The position numbers were made by a program, and so were the translations under genes. From positions 1 to 64,000 of the forward strand of contig CAJNOL010000833.1 of NCBI GenBank assembly GCA_905250125.1: 64,000 bases of DNA. Reading direction: 5' to 3'. The DNA is from Rotaria sordida. Its lineage: Eukaryota; Rotifera; Eurotatoria; Philodinida; Philodinidae. Positions 35,001-51,100 of this stretch are shown in pieces. The notes below the pieces were generated by a model. It saw only the letters and a list, made by a program, of their open reading frames with translations, ran no database searches and had not been told where the DNA came from. Every line of letters begins with the position of its first letter. The stretch's first letter is position 1.

Positions 35001-36752
35001 GGTTGTTCAGATATTAATGAAGTTACCTAACAAGAATAAATTTCTTAGATATTTAACATTTTTAGAATTACTTACAATGACGAATGTACTTTAATTCCTT
35101 ATAAAAAGCTTTAAAGAAACTTTTTTCTCTATATGAACTGATAGTAAAAACGATGCTCTATTTTTCTATATTATTACATCATTTCTTCAAGTAATATTGC
35201 AATAATAAAATTTCGATAAGATCTGTTCTTTTATCATATGTGACGGTTGTAATATAATGTCTATTGAGTGGATAGTTTTTGAATAACTTTTGATAGATAC
35301 GAGATAGAGAGCTGGGATTTTCATCGTCCGAAAAGAGTAGATAAAGATGCATCAAATAGTATATTGTCTGAAGTTTATTTAATCAAATTTATCAAAAAGA
35401 AAACAGCAAAACAAATTTTTTTTTATTACTTAGAGCTTCGACTAAAATACCTATAACTCCTGAATGATTAATTCTAAACATCTGAACCTTGTACAGTTTT
35501 GTAGATCTTCTATTCGCGGTTTGATTACATACCTGTCAATTAAGAATTCACTGTAAACATCTCACAGAGTAGGTTTAGTTTTAAAAAAGTCGATTGAAAA
35601 CCTTTAAAAAAACGTAGAATATACTATTCGATGCATCTTCATCTTCTCTTTCGAATGAAGTTTTATTATTATGATACTACTTGAAGAATGATGTAATAAC
35701 ATAGAAAAAATAGAGCGTCATTTTTACTATTAGTTCATATAGAGAAAAAGTTTCTTTAAAGCTTTTTATAAGGAATTAAAGTATTTCTGTCACTACTTTT
35801 GTATTGTCGTAAGTATATTTATTTTTAGATATGTTGAATCGTGCTCTAATTAGTGCACAACAAAAAAAGTAGTATAGGTAAGATAATTAGATTTACTAGG
35901 AAAATTTCATTGATTATTTTCTTTTTTTTTTTAGTCAAAAAAAAAATAAAGTTTACCGTAAAACAAATTCAATGATAGATTTTTATTTTAAAATAAAGCT
36001 AATTTTTTAAATTAAAATCGTTTTTATTATTATTTCTTGTTCTCAAAACATGCACATACAAATAATAGAAATAAATAAAAATCTATCTTGTTTACAATCT
36101 CGTACTTTTCAATTACAATCAATTAATTAACTTTGTTATTATTCTTATGAAATCAAGTTAATTAAAAAGTTATGATTATTTCATTCTTACACAAGAATTT
36201 CCATTCAATGAATAACTCTGTTATAATGTTTTATAAACAGTTCCTACTAAAAGAAAACAAATACAATAGAACATAAATACTGAAAAAGATGATTGTCAAA
36301 AAAAAAAAAAAAAGAACGATTGTTGAGACTTCTTTCAGTCTCAGTTTTTTTCCTTCGTAAACCAAAACAAAACTTCATAGAAAAATTCAATTTCATTATA
36401 AACATATAATTTATTTAAGACTTACTAAAAGTATTTTAAAAAAAAAAAAGAATTTTCTACATAAAATAACGCATAATTTGAAAACAACATTTAGCAACAA
36501 CATGTAGGTTCGAATCGATTATTCATTATATTTTTCAGTATCAAGTTTAAACAAGAAAATCGAAAACAACTTTTTTTTTTCATACACAATCGTTGATATA
36601 AACTTCGTCATTATTTTCATTAAAAAAAAAAAGAGATAAAATTAATTATGACAAACCTCAACAACTAATGGATCTAATGCTCGTTGTACAGACCATGTTT
36701 TTATTTGAACATCTGTTGGATTAAATTTTGTTGTATAAACATGTGTACTCAT
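29096..36752 (-). CDS. CTNNA: Alpha-catenin, 20 exons
   Basis: Links cadherin-bound beta-catenin to actin at adherens junctions. Exons on the minus strand: 36657-36752, 34840-35026, 34596-34762, 34413-34532, 34083-34352, 33810-34013, 33668-33748, 32825-32977, 32675-32767, 32397-32616, 32198-32335, 32073-32149, 31934-32023, 30158-30304, 29910-30091, 29726-29831, 29625-29670, 29482-29570, 29306-29425, 29096-29242; 910 residues against 906 in the human protein. Marks: REKMINAARALLTSVTHLLI in the N-terminal vinculin-homology domain, RLEDIISGAALLADS and ECNSVRQALQELL, LRKAVVDHVSDTF, IEDFLAISENHILEDIN in the M region, and KWDDRGNDIIVLAKKMCMIM plus ELIVSGLDSATSLI in the actin-binding tail. It is closer to alpha-catenin than to vinculin or alpha-catulin. 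Intron 1 (1.6 kb) and intron 13 (1.6 kb) hold foldback elements. Confidence 0.96.
31620..31884. mobile_element. 265 bp MITE with target-site duplication in an alpha-catenin intron
   Basis: The ends read TTAGGGAGCTATGGGTCCCA and, in complement, TTAGAGAATTGCGGGTCCAT. Similarity continues over about 50 bp into the GGCCCGGTT/GACCCGGTT block. TACAGT lies immediately outside both ends (31614-31619 and 31885-31890), a 6 bp target-site duplication. It is distinctly richer in G+C than the surrounding intron. Confidence 0.8.
33036..33176 (-). CDS. Candidate alternative first exon of alpha-catenin
   Basis: In the 690 bp intron between alpha-catenin exons 7 and 8, the minus strand has an ATG (33176) opening 47 codons. 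These begin MYVYLCAGNPNPIHKSTSIK and end with TDTDDTS at a GT donor (33035-33034) in phase 0. That is the same phase as the preceding canonical exon, so it can splice straight onto LRKAVVDH. There is no good polypyrimidine-AG acceptor just before the ATG, which argues for a first exon rather than a cassette exon. Composition is coding-like and S/T-rich. The product would lack the beta-catenin-binding and dimerisation half while keeping part of the M region and the actin-binding tail. Expression is not shown by the sequence. Confidence 0.45.
35070..35814. mobile_element. Foldback element in alpha-catenin intron 1
   Basis: The left (35080-35375) and right (35600-35810) arms are inverted copies. 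They share TACTTTAATTCCTTATAAAA, GCTTTAAAGAAACTTTTT, CTCTATATGAACT and GATGCATC with AATAGTATATT. Both outer ends have ACTTAC in inverted orientation, though the left tip is about 15 bp shorter. It has no open frame. Confidence 0.75.
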
Positions 36753-37214
36753 TATTATTTATCTATACAATCAATATCGAAAATAATCTTTACTTTGATT
36801 TGAAAATGTCAATGTTGAGTGAATAGAAATTACACGAACTTTTTTTTTTGTATTGTTTTTTACACCAATGAAAATTGTTTTAACTCAATGAGTTCTAATT
36901 GGTTAAGAAATTCAACCTGTAGGTATAACCGATGATCTCATCTAGCGATCCGATCTCTTCTTCTCTCGTTTTGTTTTTTTTTCTTCCTTCAATTTGGTTG
37001 TCGAGTGAACGTACACACCTTGTCTTCCCAACTGTTGTGTTTATTTCTTGAAAAAAAAAAAGTATTTCTTTCTTTTTTTTTTTCTTTATTTGAGTATGTC
37101 TACGTCCTTCAAACATTTTAAAACAATATTTTGTTGTTTCGTTACTTGATTTTTCAAGAGAAAAGAATATATTATTTTCTTTTTTTTAGTGTTTGGTCTT
37201 TCTAAATTTTTGAG
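36753..37214. promoter_or_regulatory. Divergent region between alpha-catenin and the F-box/LRR gene
   Basis: 462 bp separate the two start codons. A T-rich tract ending in AG at 37188-37189, 25 bp before the F-box ATG, looks like a splice acceptor, compatible either with an upstream 5' UTR exon or with spliced-leader trans-splicing. A bidirectional promoter is inferred from position only. Confidence 0.45.
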
Positions 37215-38100
37215 ATGAATGATTATAGACAACGTATCAATCTTAATCGACGAATGGAACCATCGACAACATCGATGGGTAAATTTTTTTCAAATCGTCT
37301 TCGAGATTCACTTCATTATGGTGGTGCATTAACAACAAATGAAAGAGAAAATTTTGATCAAACAACAGCTGATTATGAAGCAACACCTGAACCACCGATT
37401 AGTTTATATGATGTTAATCGTCCTATTGTAACACCATCATCAACATCATCAACAAATGAAACATATTTTACTCATACAACACCTGATATACATAAATTTT
37501 CTCGTCGAGTTGAATTATCATCTGGTTATAATATATTAAAAAATCGTACTAGTTCACGTCCAACACGTTTACCAACATATTTACAAGGACGTACACCACT
37601 TGCTCAATTAAATCCATTACCAACAACAATAACAATAAATAATACTGATGATAACCGTCAACGACGTTTATCATATACTGATCATGATCGTGCACAATAT
37701 TTAGCATATAATCAACAACTTTTACAAAAATTTCATATTGATGGTACACGAAGACCATTTTCATCAGATAGTCCATTACCACCTCCATTACCATTACCAC
37801 CATCAGTAACAACAACAACAACGACAACATCAAATTCTTATTTTACATCATCTGCTCCACCTGTACACAATCGTACAGCGTATGAACCAATTGAACCATT
37901 AAAATTAGTATTAACACAAGAAGATAATTCTATAGCAGATTTATCACGTGAATTACGTGCTGCTGCATATCCAACAACAAGAAAATCTTCAAATCATTCT
38001 CCAACACGTGAAACATCACCAAATACAGCACGTTATTCAACACGAATTAATTCTAAACGTATACCACCACCACGTTCATTACCTAAAATACATATTAATG

Positions 38101-38138
<38 letters not shown>

Positions 38139-40919
38139 ACATCAATATCAAATATGAAAATAGCACATTTTTATCATCATCATGAATCAGAAAAAAATCC
38201 ATCAATAACAGAAGATCGTTTACAAAGTTCATCAGCAGCATCATTATTACTTGATCAATTTTTTAATTCAGAACTAACACCACCAAAAGATACAACAACA
38301 ACAACAATACAAACACATGAAATGATTTCTATAGGCAATGAAAAACCACGTAAATTATAATTTTATAATAATCAAATTATTACACATCATATTATACTCT
38401 TATCTATAAATATAGTCACCTGATGTTAAGGACATATAAGTTTACATTATCATTAGACTCATGTGGGACAGTTTCGTTTTCCGTTCTGTTAGATATTTTG
38501 GATTAAGACAATTTAAAAGAACAAATGAGATTGAAAACTTGAAAAGCGTTTGTCTAGTAGAACGACATGTTTATATGTCTATTCGAAAAAAACTCAGGAC
38601 GAGATTCGGGACTTGCAAAAAAAGTTTACCCTACAGGTAGAGAGTCCATCGAATCTGGGTAGAACCTAATGAACACTATCCACAGGACTCTAGTTATCAT
38701 ACAAGTCAAATATTCTTATTCATTAACATAATAACTAAAATTATTTATTTCATTTGTTTGTTTTTATTTATTTAGATCGTGAACATTCACAACCAACTGC
38801 TATATTAATGAGAAATTCTTCAATATCAAATAGTGCTGATGATACAACAATGTCATTTGTTTCAAAATATGCTCGTTTAGCTCCTATTGTATCATCACAA
38901 ACATTTTCAACGAATAGAAATTCTTCCATAATTCCTATTGATGATAATATATCGAATATGAATCGTTCATTAAATATTGAAATTAATCATCATGAACAAA
39001 CTTTTGATACACTTCATGATTTATCATCATTTCATAATGAAACAACTATTATTACGGATGATTTACTTCAAACATCTGAAATAATTCATACGGATTCTAT
39101 AACAGATGAAAATGAAGAAAATTATTCTTATGTACCATTAAAAGAACAAATAAAATCTATAAATCATATACCATTACTTGAATTAGATGAACTTGAAACA
39201 AATAGTGATATAAGTGAATCACAATTTGTACCAATAATATATGCAAAAGAATTAGCAAATGAAATTGATCTTTTACAAAAAGCACATTTACTTAAACAAC
39301 AACAACGTTCAATTGCAATGGATAATGAAAATGAAAGAATTAATGATAATAATTCTGTACCACCACCAGCTAATATGGAATTATTAAATTTTGAAACACT
39401 TGAAGAAGAATTTTCTATTTTACAACAACAACAACAACATCAAGATGAAGAAAATACACCATTACCATCACCAAGAATTCCATCAACAATGATGGAAATA
39501 TCATCATCATCACCAATAACAATAAAACCTGAATCATCACCAATTCCATTATCTGAAAATGAAACATCATTAACAAATATTTTACAACATAGTATACTTA
39601 TACATAATCGTTCATCACCATGGTTTAAATTACCAACAGAACTTTGGTTTAAAATTTTACCTTATTTAAATACAAATGAATTAAATAATTTTTCTTATAT
39701 TTGTAAACGTTTTTATTTACTTGTACAACATCAAGCATGTTGTCATCGAATAATAATAAATCGTCGAAAAGAATTAGAACAACTTTGGTTTGATAATATT
39801 AGTCGACGTCAACCTATTTCACTTGCATTTATTGAATGTCGACAACAAAATCTTGAAAATTCACAACAACAAATTCAAAATAAGTAAGTAGAATCTTGCA
39901 AATCATTTGAGTCAGATCCTATTGTAATATATTGAAAAAAAAATGAATTTATTTCTTATATATTTAGTTGTGAGAATATAAAATGGTTTGAATTTTTTCA
40001 AACAATTGGTACAAATCTTATTGATTTTACAATGACTGGTTGTTATCATGAACCATTTACACCTAATACATTATTACCAATAATAGTAAAAACTTGTCCA
40101 AATCTTTTATCACTTAATCTTCGTTGGAATAATATAACAGAATCAACATTAAATCATTTAATAACTTATTCACAATTTATTCATTTACATACACTTGATT
40201 TAACTGGTTGTCAAATATTAGATGATACATTATTAATTAATATATTTATTCGTACAGAAATAGATTTTCATTTAAAAAAACTTATTCTTCATGCATGTAC
40301 AAATATAACATGGATAGGTCTTGATACAATAGCTATTTGTATTCCAAATTTAATTCATTTAAATATAAGTCGTTGTATTGGTTTAAGAAATCTTTCATTA
40401 CATCAATATTTAACATGTTTTCATTATTGGCCTAAACTTGAATATATTGATTTTGGTCAACTTATAACATTAAATGATCAAGATCTTACAATTGTTTTTG
40501 ATAATTGTAAATATTTAAATAGTTTAATATTAGATGATTGTATTAATTTAACAGATCAAACATTAAATAGATTAACATCTGATTTTCATATGATTAGTTT
40601 AAGTAATTGTACAACAATAGATATGAATATATTTTTAAATCTCAATGAACAATGTCCAAATTTACATACTATAAATTTAAATTCTATTCAAAATTTTAAT
40701 GATAATTGTTTATTAAAATGGTCAGAAAAACCATTAATTCATTTAAAAATTTTCATACTTGATAATTGTACAGAATGTACAATAAATGGTATTGAAAAAT
40801 TTCTTGAAAAACATTCTAATTTAAGAAAATTATCATTAAATGGTAATGTTATATCAAATGAAATAGAACAACAAACATTAGAACAGAAATTTCCTAATAT
40901 AAAATTTGTCTTTCAATAA
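37215..40919 (+). CDS. F-box and leucine-rich-repeat protein with a long disordered N-terminus
   Basis: Likely substrate receptor of an SCF ubiquitin ligase. Exons: 37215-38349, 38776-39883, 39968-40919; 1,064 residues. The first open frame has its own TAA at 38358, but a GT donor at 38350 and an acceptor before 38776 keep phase (codon CAT across the junction), so I join the parts. Residues 1-650 are low-complexity, rich in T, S, P and Q, with a run of 12 glutamines near residue 300 and a shorter one near 590. The F-box lies at about residues 664-705 (LPTELWFKILPYLNTNELNN, then YICKRFYLLV). Residues 765-1060 carry leucine-rich repeats of the cysteine-containing FBXL type, such as LLSLNLRWNNITESTLNHL and LHTLDLTGCQILDDTLL. 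I cannot assign a vertebrate orthologue. Confidence 0.85.
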
Positions 40920-42635
40920 ATCTTATCCTGATACTCAGTTTGTTATTTAACATTTCCGTCTTCTATAAAAAAAAAAAGCACAGTGTGTATAGAATTTTTC
41001 TTTTCACAATTATTCACGTGTTACTATTGTTCGATTGTATTGTTGTTCTATTATTTATGTTAACTGATAAAATGAATATTTGTATTACAAACAAAAAAAA
41101 ACACAAAAACACGACAATTATGACTCGCATATGTATATATATATATATATATACGACTAGTGTTTATTTTTAGATCATCTGGTTAATTTGTCTTATTCGT
41201 CGATAAGATAATGTCATAGTTTATCTTATATAGAAAAATCAAAGAAATTTATCGTAACTAGGTAAATTATAAAAAGCCAATAACCAAAAAAAAAAGGTTT
41301 TAATTAGCCTAGTCTGCATATATGGATTATATGTTATAAAAAGTCTTTTTTTTAATGAAAAGTATAAAAAAAGGTTATTTTTTCTTAATTATGAATAACC
41401 TATTGCATGCTTTATCAAATGCAATATCTGATAAAGTTTCTAAATGAAGTTTTAGTTAGGAGATTACTTGAAAATTATATCAATAATGATTCAATTCCTA
41501 TCGGAAATTTTCTACCAATATTTGTTAGTAATAACCATTTTAAATTGTAGAAAACAAAGTATCAACAAAATGCGAGATCATCGATCTTTTTTTTTCGAAA
41601 TAAAAATACAACAATTGTTCATTTTCTTCAGAATCTCATATGATTAAAGATATTATATTAATGCTTGTTTTTAGATTGAAGATGATCGTAGGTTTTGTAA
41701 TTTAATTTATACAAAGCTTTTAATTTCAGACAGAATATTTTCTAGATCTTATCTTTCCAACGTCGAATTGCCTTCAAAATTGAAAATTGGTATTACCATG
41801 CTGACCAATTCATACTCGAGATAATTTATCAGAGTTTCATTTCCACATATTTCTCTCTAACGTGGTGAAAACCACAGGTTGTATATTTTCTTTCGTTCTC
41901 GAGATATTTTAAAAACATTGAGAGGCGTTGTATTTTTTTTTAAAGTCTTTCTTCACCAAATATCATTTATAACTTCCGAGCTGTACTGTGCTCGATAGAT
42001 AACTTCGAACAACACTACAATAAAATTTACTATCATAAGTGGTGAAAGACTATAGTATCATAATAGTTTAAAATTAATATTTAACATGGTAATATCTCTC
42101 GATATTAGTCTATTTCATTATATATTTTAATTTTTGTTTCAAAGAAAAAAAAAATACAAAAAGAGTTTTTAAACAAAAATATTTCACAGAACAATGATTA
42201 ATGAAATATTTCTCTGATAATTAAATTGAGCAATGTGTAAAATCAAATTATATTGAACTAACGAAGGAATCTCACCAGGTATCAAACAGCAGTGTTCAGA
42301 CTTTTAAAAAAGAAAATTTCAGAAGTTTCGAATATTTCAAGCATTTGTGTTCTGAATTTTACATTACTTTCTAAAATAATGTAATTTCCAAAATTTCTGC
42401 AATTATGTACTTACACAAATGTCTGACATTACAGAAATTTCCAATATGTTTAAAAACTTTTGATTTGCACTGCTATATAGTTATCGAGCTGATGGAAATT
42501 TCAGAAATTTGGGTAATTTCCTTTTTTGGAAATCTGAACATATCTCTGCCTGAAGAGGTGCTCTTATAAGCTCTGATTTCAATGATATTTAAATTCTATT
42601 TCAATCTAATTTTTATTTTAGATTCAATCGAAACA
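40920..42635. other. Intergenic region between F-box/LRR and cullin-2
   Basis: 1.7 kb. It contains a TA run at 41133-41153, AT-rich spacer and an imperfect inverted repeat at 42284-42478 with AGCAGTG at both ends. A TTTTAG acceptor-like site at 42616-42621 lies 14 bp upstream of the cullin ATG. No gene was found; the short open frame at 40940-41173 has no coding signal. Confidence 0.5.
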
Positions 42636-46677
<4,042 letters not shown>

Positions 46678-48122
46678 ATTATTTCTATCAAAATTCTAGA
46701 AAAGTTTTCTTTTTCCATTTTCTCATTATATTTTTCAATTAAATTGTTTTTTATAAACCTGAATCGTCTTTTATTTGAAATTGATTGTTTTTTTTCTTCT
46801 TTCCTATATACATGTATGTTCATAATGAGTCGAATATAAGTGAACCCTGTTATTATCTTTGTTTTTTTTTATCAGTGCAATAAGTATATGAAATATAAAT
46901 TTGTTAAGAACAAAAAAAAATGTAACTCAACTTTAATTCTTTTTTATATTATCACTAAAAGATGATTTTTTTGAACTAGTGTTTATGTTTTGTATCTCTT
47001 TTAGTTTATAGAACAGTGTTTAAACTGATTAATAATTGTACATTGTCTTTCGTTATGAACGCATGTGTATGGAAATATTTGTAAACAAGAAAAAGTTTGA
47101 ATTATTTTTCTATATGTTATATTCTATATTTTTTTTTTCTCAATTCTCTTGCCTTTGTCTTTCTGTATATTTTTTTTCTATGAAATAAAAATAATCAGGA
47201 ATACCAAAGATTGATGTCAATATTATTGAAATAATACATAAATCCAATGCGATAAGAATAAATTCTTATAAAATATCTAAATATTGTTTTTCTAAGATTT
47301 ACAAAAGTCGAGTCATTTATTTAAAAATGATTGTAAATAATTTTCTCGTATTTATTTTATGCGTTTCATTAAATTAGAGTTGCAAAAGGTAACTGTGTCT
47401 GGCACGATGAGACAGAGTCAGAATAAGACGAATATACAGTACGACCTGCAACGTAGGGTAGAGTTCAAATAACAATGTAGAGTACTATAAAAAAAGAAAG
47501 TTTACTGGTGTGTCACTATATTGCGCAAACATCATCAATCTTAATCTATTTATTTTCAACATATAAATAGAAATACCACGAGACTAATGATTTATTATAT
47601 TAGCTTGAGACTTTTAATACGGTAGGTTGTGGCCTTTTGTTTTACTCTAACTCGTGCTCTTAAGGCATCAGAAGTACAAAAAATGGTAATCGGAATGTTT
47701 ATTAATGGAAAATTGTTATTTTTGATCAATAACAATTATGTTGAAAAAAACTAAATATTTATATTAAACATAAGATTTATCATTTAGTAATCATATTATA
47801 AATACTAATATAATTCTAAGAATTATATTTGTTAAATTTATCTTGTAAAAAAAAATATTCTCTTTTTTTTGTTTTATCTTCATTGCATTTCATCAAAGTT
47901 ATAGTTGTTATATGAATTCCTCTATTATGAATATTAATTTATGTCGTCAAATTTACAATGTTTCTTATTGGATGAAAAATCTATCAAATGAAGTTTGTCG
48001 CAAGTAAAAAAACACTCGATGATCATCATCGACGTTAATTTTTGTTTTCTTTTATCACTATCATCATAGTTTATTTATTAGATTTAAATATTATTTAATA
48101 AAATTTGCTTTTTAAATTTTAG
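46678..48122. other. Intergenic region between cullin-2 and the RBR ligase
   Basis: 1.45 kb. It contains the cullin 3' flank, a weak inverted repeat (about 47374-47656, TTAGAGT ends, CAAAAGG inside), and an upstream open frame at 47912-48007. The sequence just before 48123 is a T/A-rich tract ending TTTTAG directly against the ATG. Confidence 0.5.
47912..48007 (+). other. Upstream open frame in the 5' region of the RBR ligase
   Basis: ATG at 47912 opens 31 codons (beginning MNSSIMNINLCRQIYNVSYW) ending at TAA 48005-48007. A GT donor-like site (AAGTAAAA) overlaps its end. Splicing from there to the acceptor at 48122 would put this frame out of register with the main ATG, so it would act as an overlapping uORF. 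Translation is not demonstrated. Confidence 0.3.
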
Positions 48123-51100
48123 ATGTCAAACAGCATACAACACGAAAAAGCTGTTTCACCATCTGTAAATCATCATGATGTTAAACAATGGCAACATTGT
48201 TCATTATTTAATTTGGATTTATTTAATGATGATAATAATCATCATTTAAATTTAACAAAAGATATAATTAATAATAAAAATATTGTTGATTGTTGTTGTT
48301 CATCATCAACACCAAATGTTGATGATTCATGTATTAAAAAAGATTTAAATCATTCATGTTCATTTGTTGTTATACAAAAAAATTATACAACACAACTTGA
48401 ACATGTTGCTGAAACTTTATTAGCTGATGAAAATAAAACATCAAATAATTGTTATTATTGTTCTAATTTTGATACAAATGATACAAAAACTCAATCATTT
48501 AATAGAAAAATTCTTCTTGGTTCAACAGCTATACTTGATAGTTTATTACGAAATAATCTTAAAACAACATCAACAATAACATATTCTAATAATAATCCAA
48601 CAACGAATGTTAATTCAACAGGAGGTAATCAACGACGATGGCATTCAGAACGTGGTAGTCGTCATCCAAATGTTCGTGCTAATTTACCATTAACACCCGC
48701 TCAACGACAAGTTCTTGAACGTTATATGAATTATCCATTAATTAAACCACCAACAACGATTCATTCTACACGTCGTTCACATCAACCATTAACGGGTAAA
48801 GCAGGTGAAGCTACTGGTACAGCTCTTTCAGCTCTTGCTGAACAACCAATAACTACATCATCTAATATTGTACATCTTCGAAAAAATAGTGCACCATCAA
48901 ATCATACTCGTCCATTATCATCAACATCATCATCAGCATCAGCTATATCTCATCATAGTGCATTAAATAGACGTTTTTTAGCAGATACAATTAAATCTCA
49001 AGAAAATTTTGATGATGAAAATGATGATGATGAAGATGATGATGATGACGATGATGATGATAATGATGATGATGATGATGATAATAAATCTATATCATCT
49101 GAACTTGATCATACAATTGATGAAGAAAATAGTGATATTAATCCAATAAGTATTCTACCAAATCATCATATAACTTTATTTGAAACATTATCTGAATGTG
49201 CTATATGTTGCGAAATGAAACGTCTTCAAAATCGATCATGTTGTAATTTTTATGCATGTTCAACATGTTTAAATATTTATGTTGAACAACAAATTAAACA
49301 AGGTATTGTTAGTATACAATGTCCAAATCAACAATGTAAAATTTATATGCATCGTGATGAAATTAATAAACGATGTATATCACCAGAATTACGACAAAAA
49401 TTTACACGATATTTAGTTGATGCAAATCGTTCAAATAATATTAAAACATGTCCACGATGTTCTAATATTCATGAAATAGGTATGGATTTCATTAGTTTTA
49501 ATTATAATTAATCTATTTTTTTTTATCGTAGATCCAGAAGTTTTTCGTACAATGCGTCGTGCACCAACTAAAGTTCAATGTGTTGAATGTAATTTAATAT
49601 GGTGTTTTCAATGTCATTCACCATGGCATGATGGTATACAATGTAAAGAATTTCGTCGTGGTGATCGAATGTTAAAAAAATGGGCAAGAGAAGTTCATTA
49701 TGGACAACATAATGCACAACAATGTCCATCTTGCAAAGTAAAAAAAATTTTTTTTTTTTTATTAATTTATTTTCTTTATTTTTATTAAAGGTATATATTC
49801 AACGAACTAAAGGTTGTGATCATATAGTTTGTCTTCGTTGTAAAACAGAATTTTGTTATAAATGTGGTGGTCGTTTTCGAGATATTAAATTTATTGGTAT
49901 ATATAAAATTGATTTTTTTTTTAATAGTTAATATTTCTATTATGAATATATATATATATATTTTAGGTGATCATTATAGTGAATTAAGTGTACTCGGTTG
50001 CAAATATCGTTTTTATCCAGATCATCCATTTAAACGTCGACTTATACGAGGTTCAATTCTTTGTGGAAAAATATTAGCAGCACCTATTGTTTTATGTTTG
50101 GCTGTTGTTGCTGGTGCAGTTTGTGCTGGAATTGGACTTCCAGCTTATTGTTGTTTTATGCTTGTTAGACATATTAAAGTAAGAAAAAAAAAATATTTTG
50201 TTTTGGTTTAAATTATAAAAATTATGATTTCTTTTTGTATTCTTAGGCTAAACGACGACGACCTCATTCAAAACTAAAAGAACCTGTTTTGATGAGTTGT
50301 AAGTACTCTTTGACATAGAAAAACAAATAATAAAAATCTAGAAATTAGTTTCTATCTGTGTGTTATCATAACCGAGAATTTCTTAGATTGGTCTCTTTTT
50401 TTGTATGTTGATATGAGAGATGTATTGAAAAGGAAATAAAAATTTTCAAACGAAGAAAGATTTCTAAGTGATAAATAGATTTTAAACTTGGACTATATTC
50501 AATTAATAGAGCTTAGTCAATAGGCAAATATCTTAGAATGGTTCGAGCTCTTGAACCTTTGTTACTAAGATATTGAGTTTTTTTCTGCAGAACTGCAGTT
50601 TTCAAGCCATCCTAGTTTAATCGGAACTATTATGTGGGCAAAGTTTCAGATTAAAATTCAAAAGTATGATTTTTCTTGAAAACTGGGCCCTACAGGAACA
50701 ATCTACTAAAAATTCGATATCTCAATAACAAAGGTCTAACAACTTGAACTAGTCTAGAGTATTCACCCATTGACTAAGCTCTATCAATTGAATATAGTCT
50801 TAGTCTAAAAGCTATTTATCACTTGGAAATCGTCCCTTGTAAGGTCTAATGATCTATGAATACCATGAAACGAGTTCGCATCATATAACAATTGAAACTG
50901 TGCATACACAGAGTCCTTAACAACAATAGTTTATTGTAAAAGTTTTAAATCTTTTCGTTTATTCCTATCTTAAAGTACAGCTATGGTAAAAGTGTATCTT
51001 TTACATTGCTCATATAAATCGATAGGTTCGATGTTCTTATTTTAGAATAGAAGCTAATTAAAAGATCTGAAAACTTTCATAACAAAATAGTATTGTTAAG

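Noticed and set aside
37549..38157. Antisense and frame-shifted open frames over the F-box/LRR first exon
   Set aside because: They arise from CAA/ATT-rich low-complexity coding sequence of the sense gene.
38754..38775. Start of a separate second gene at the ATG at 38754
   Set aside because: The eight codons before the acceptor are T-rich intron sequence, and phase joins the downstream exon perfectly to the upstream F-box/LRR exon.
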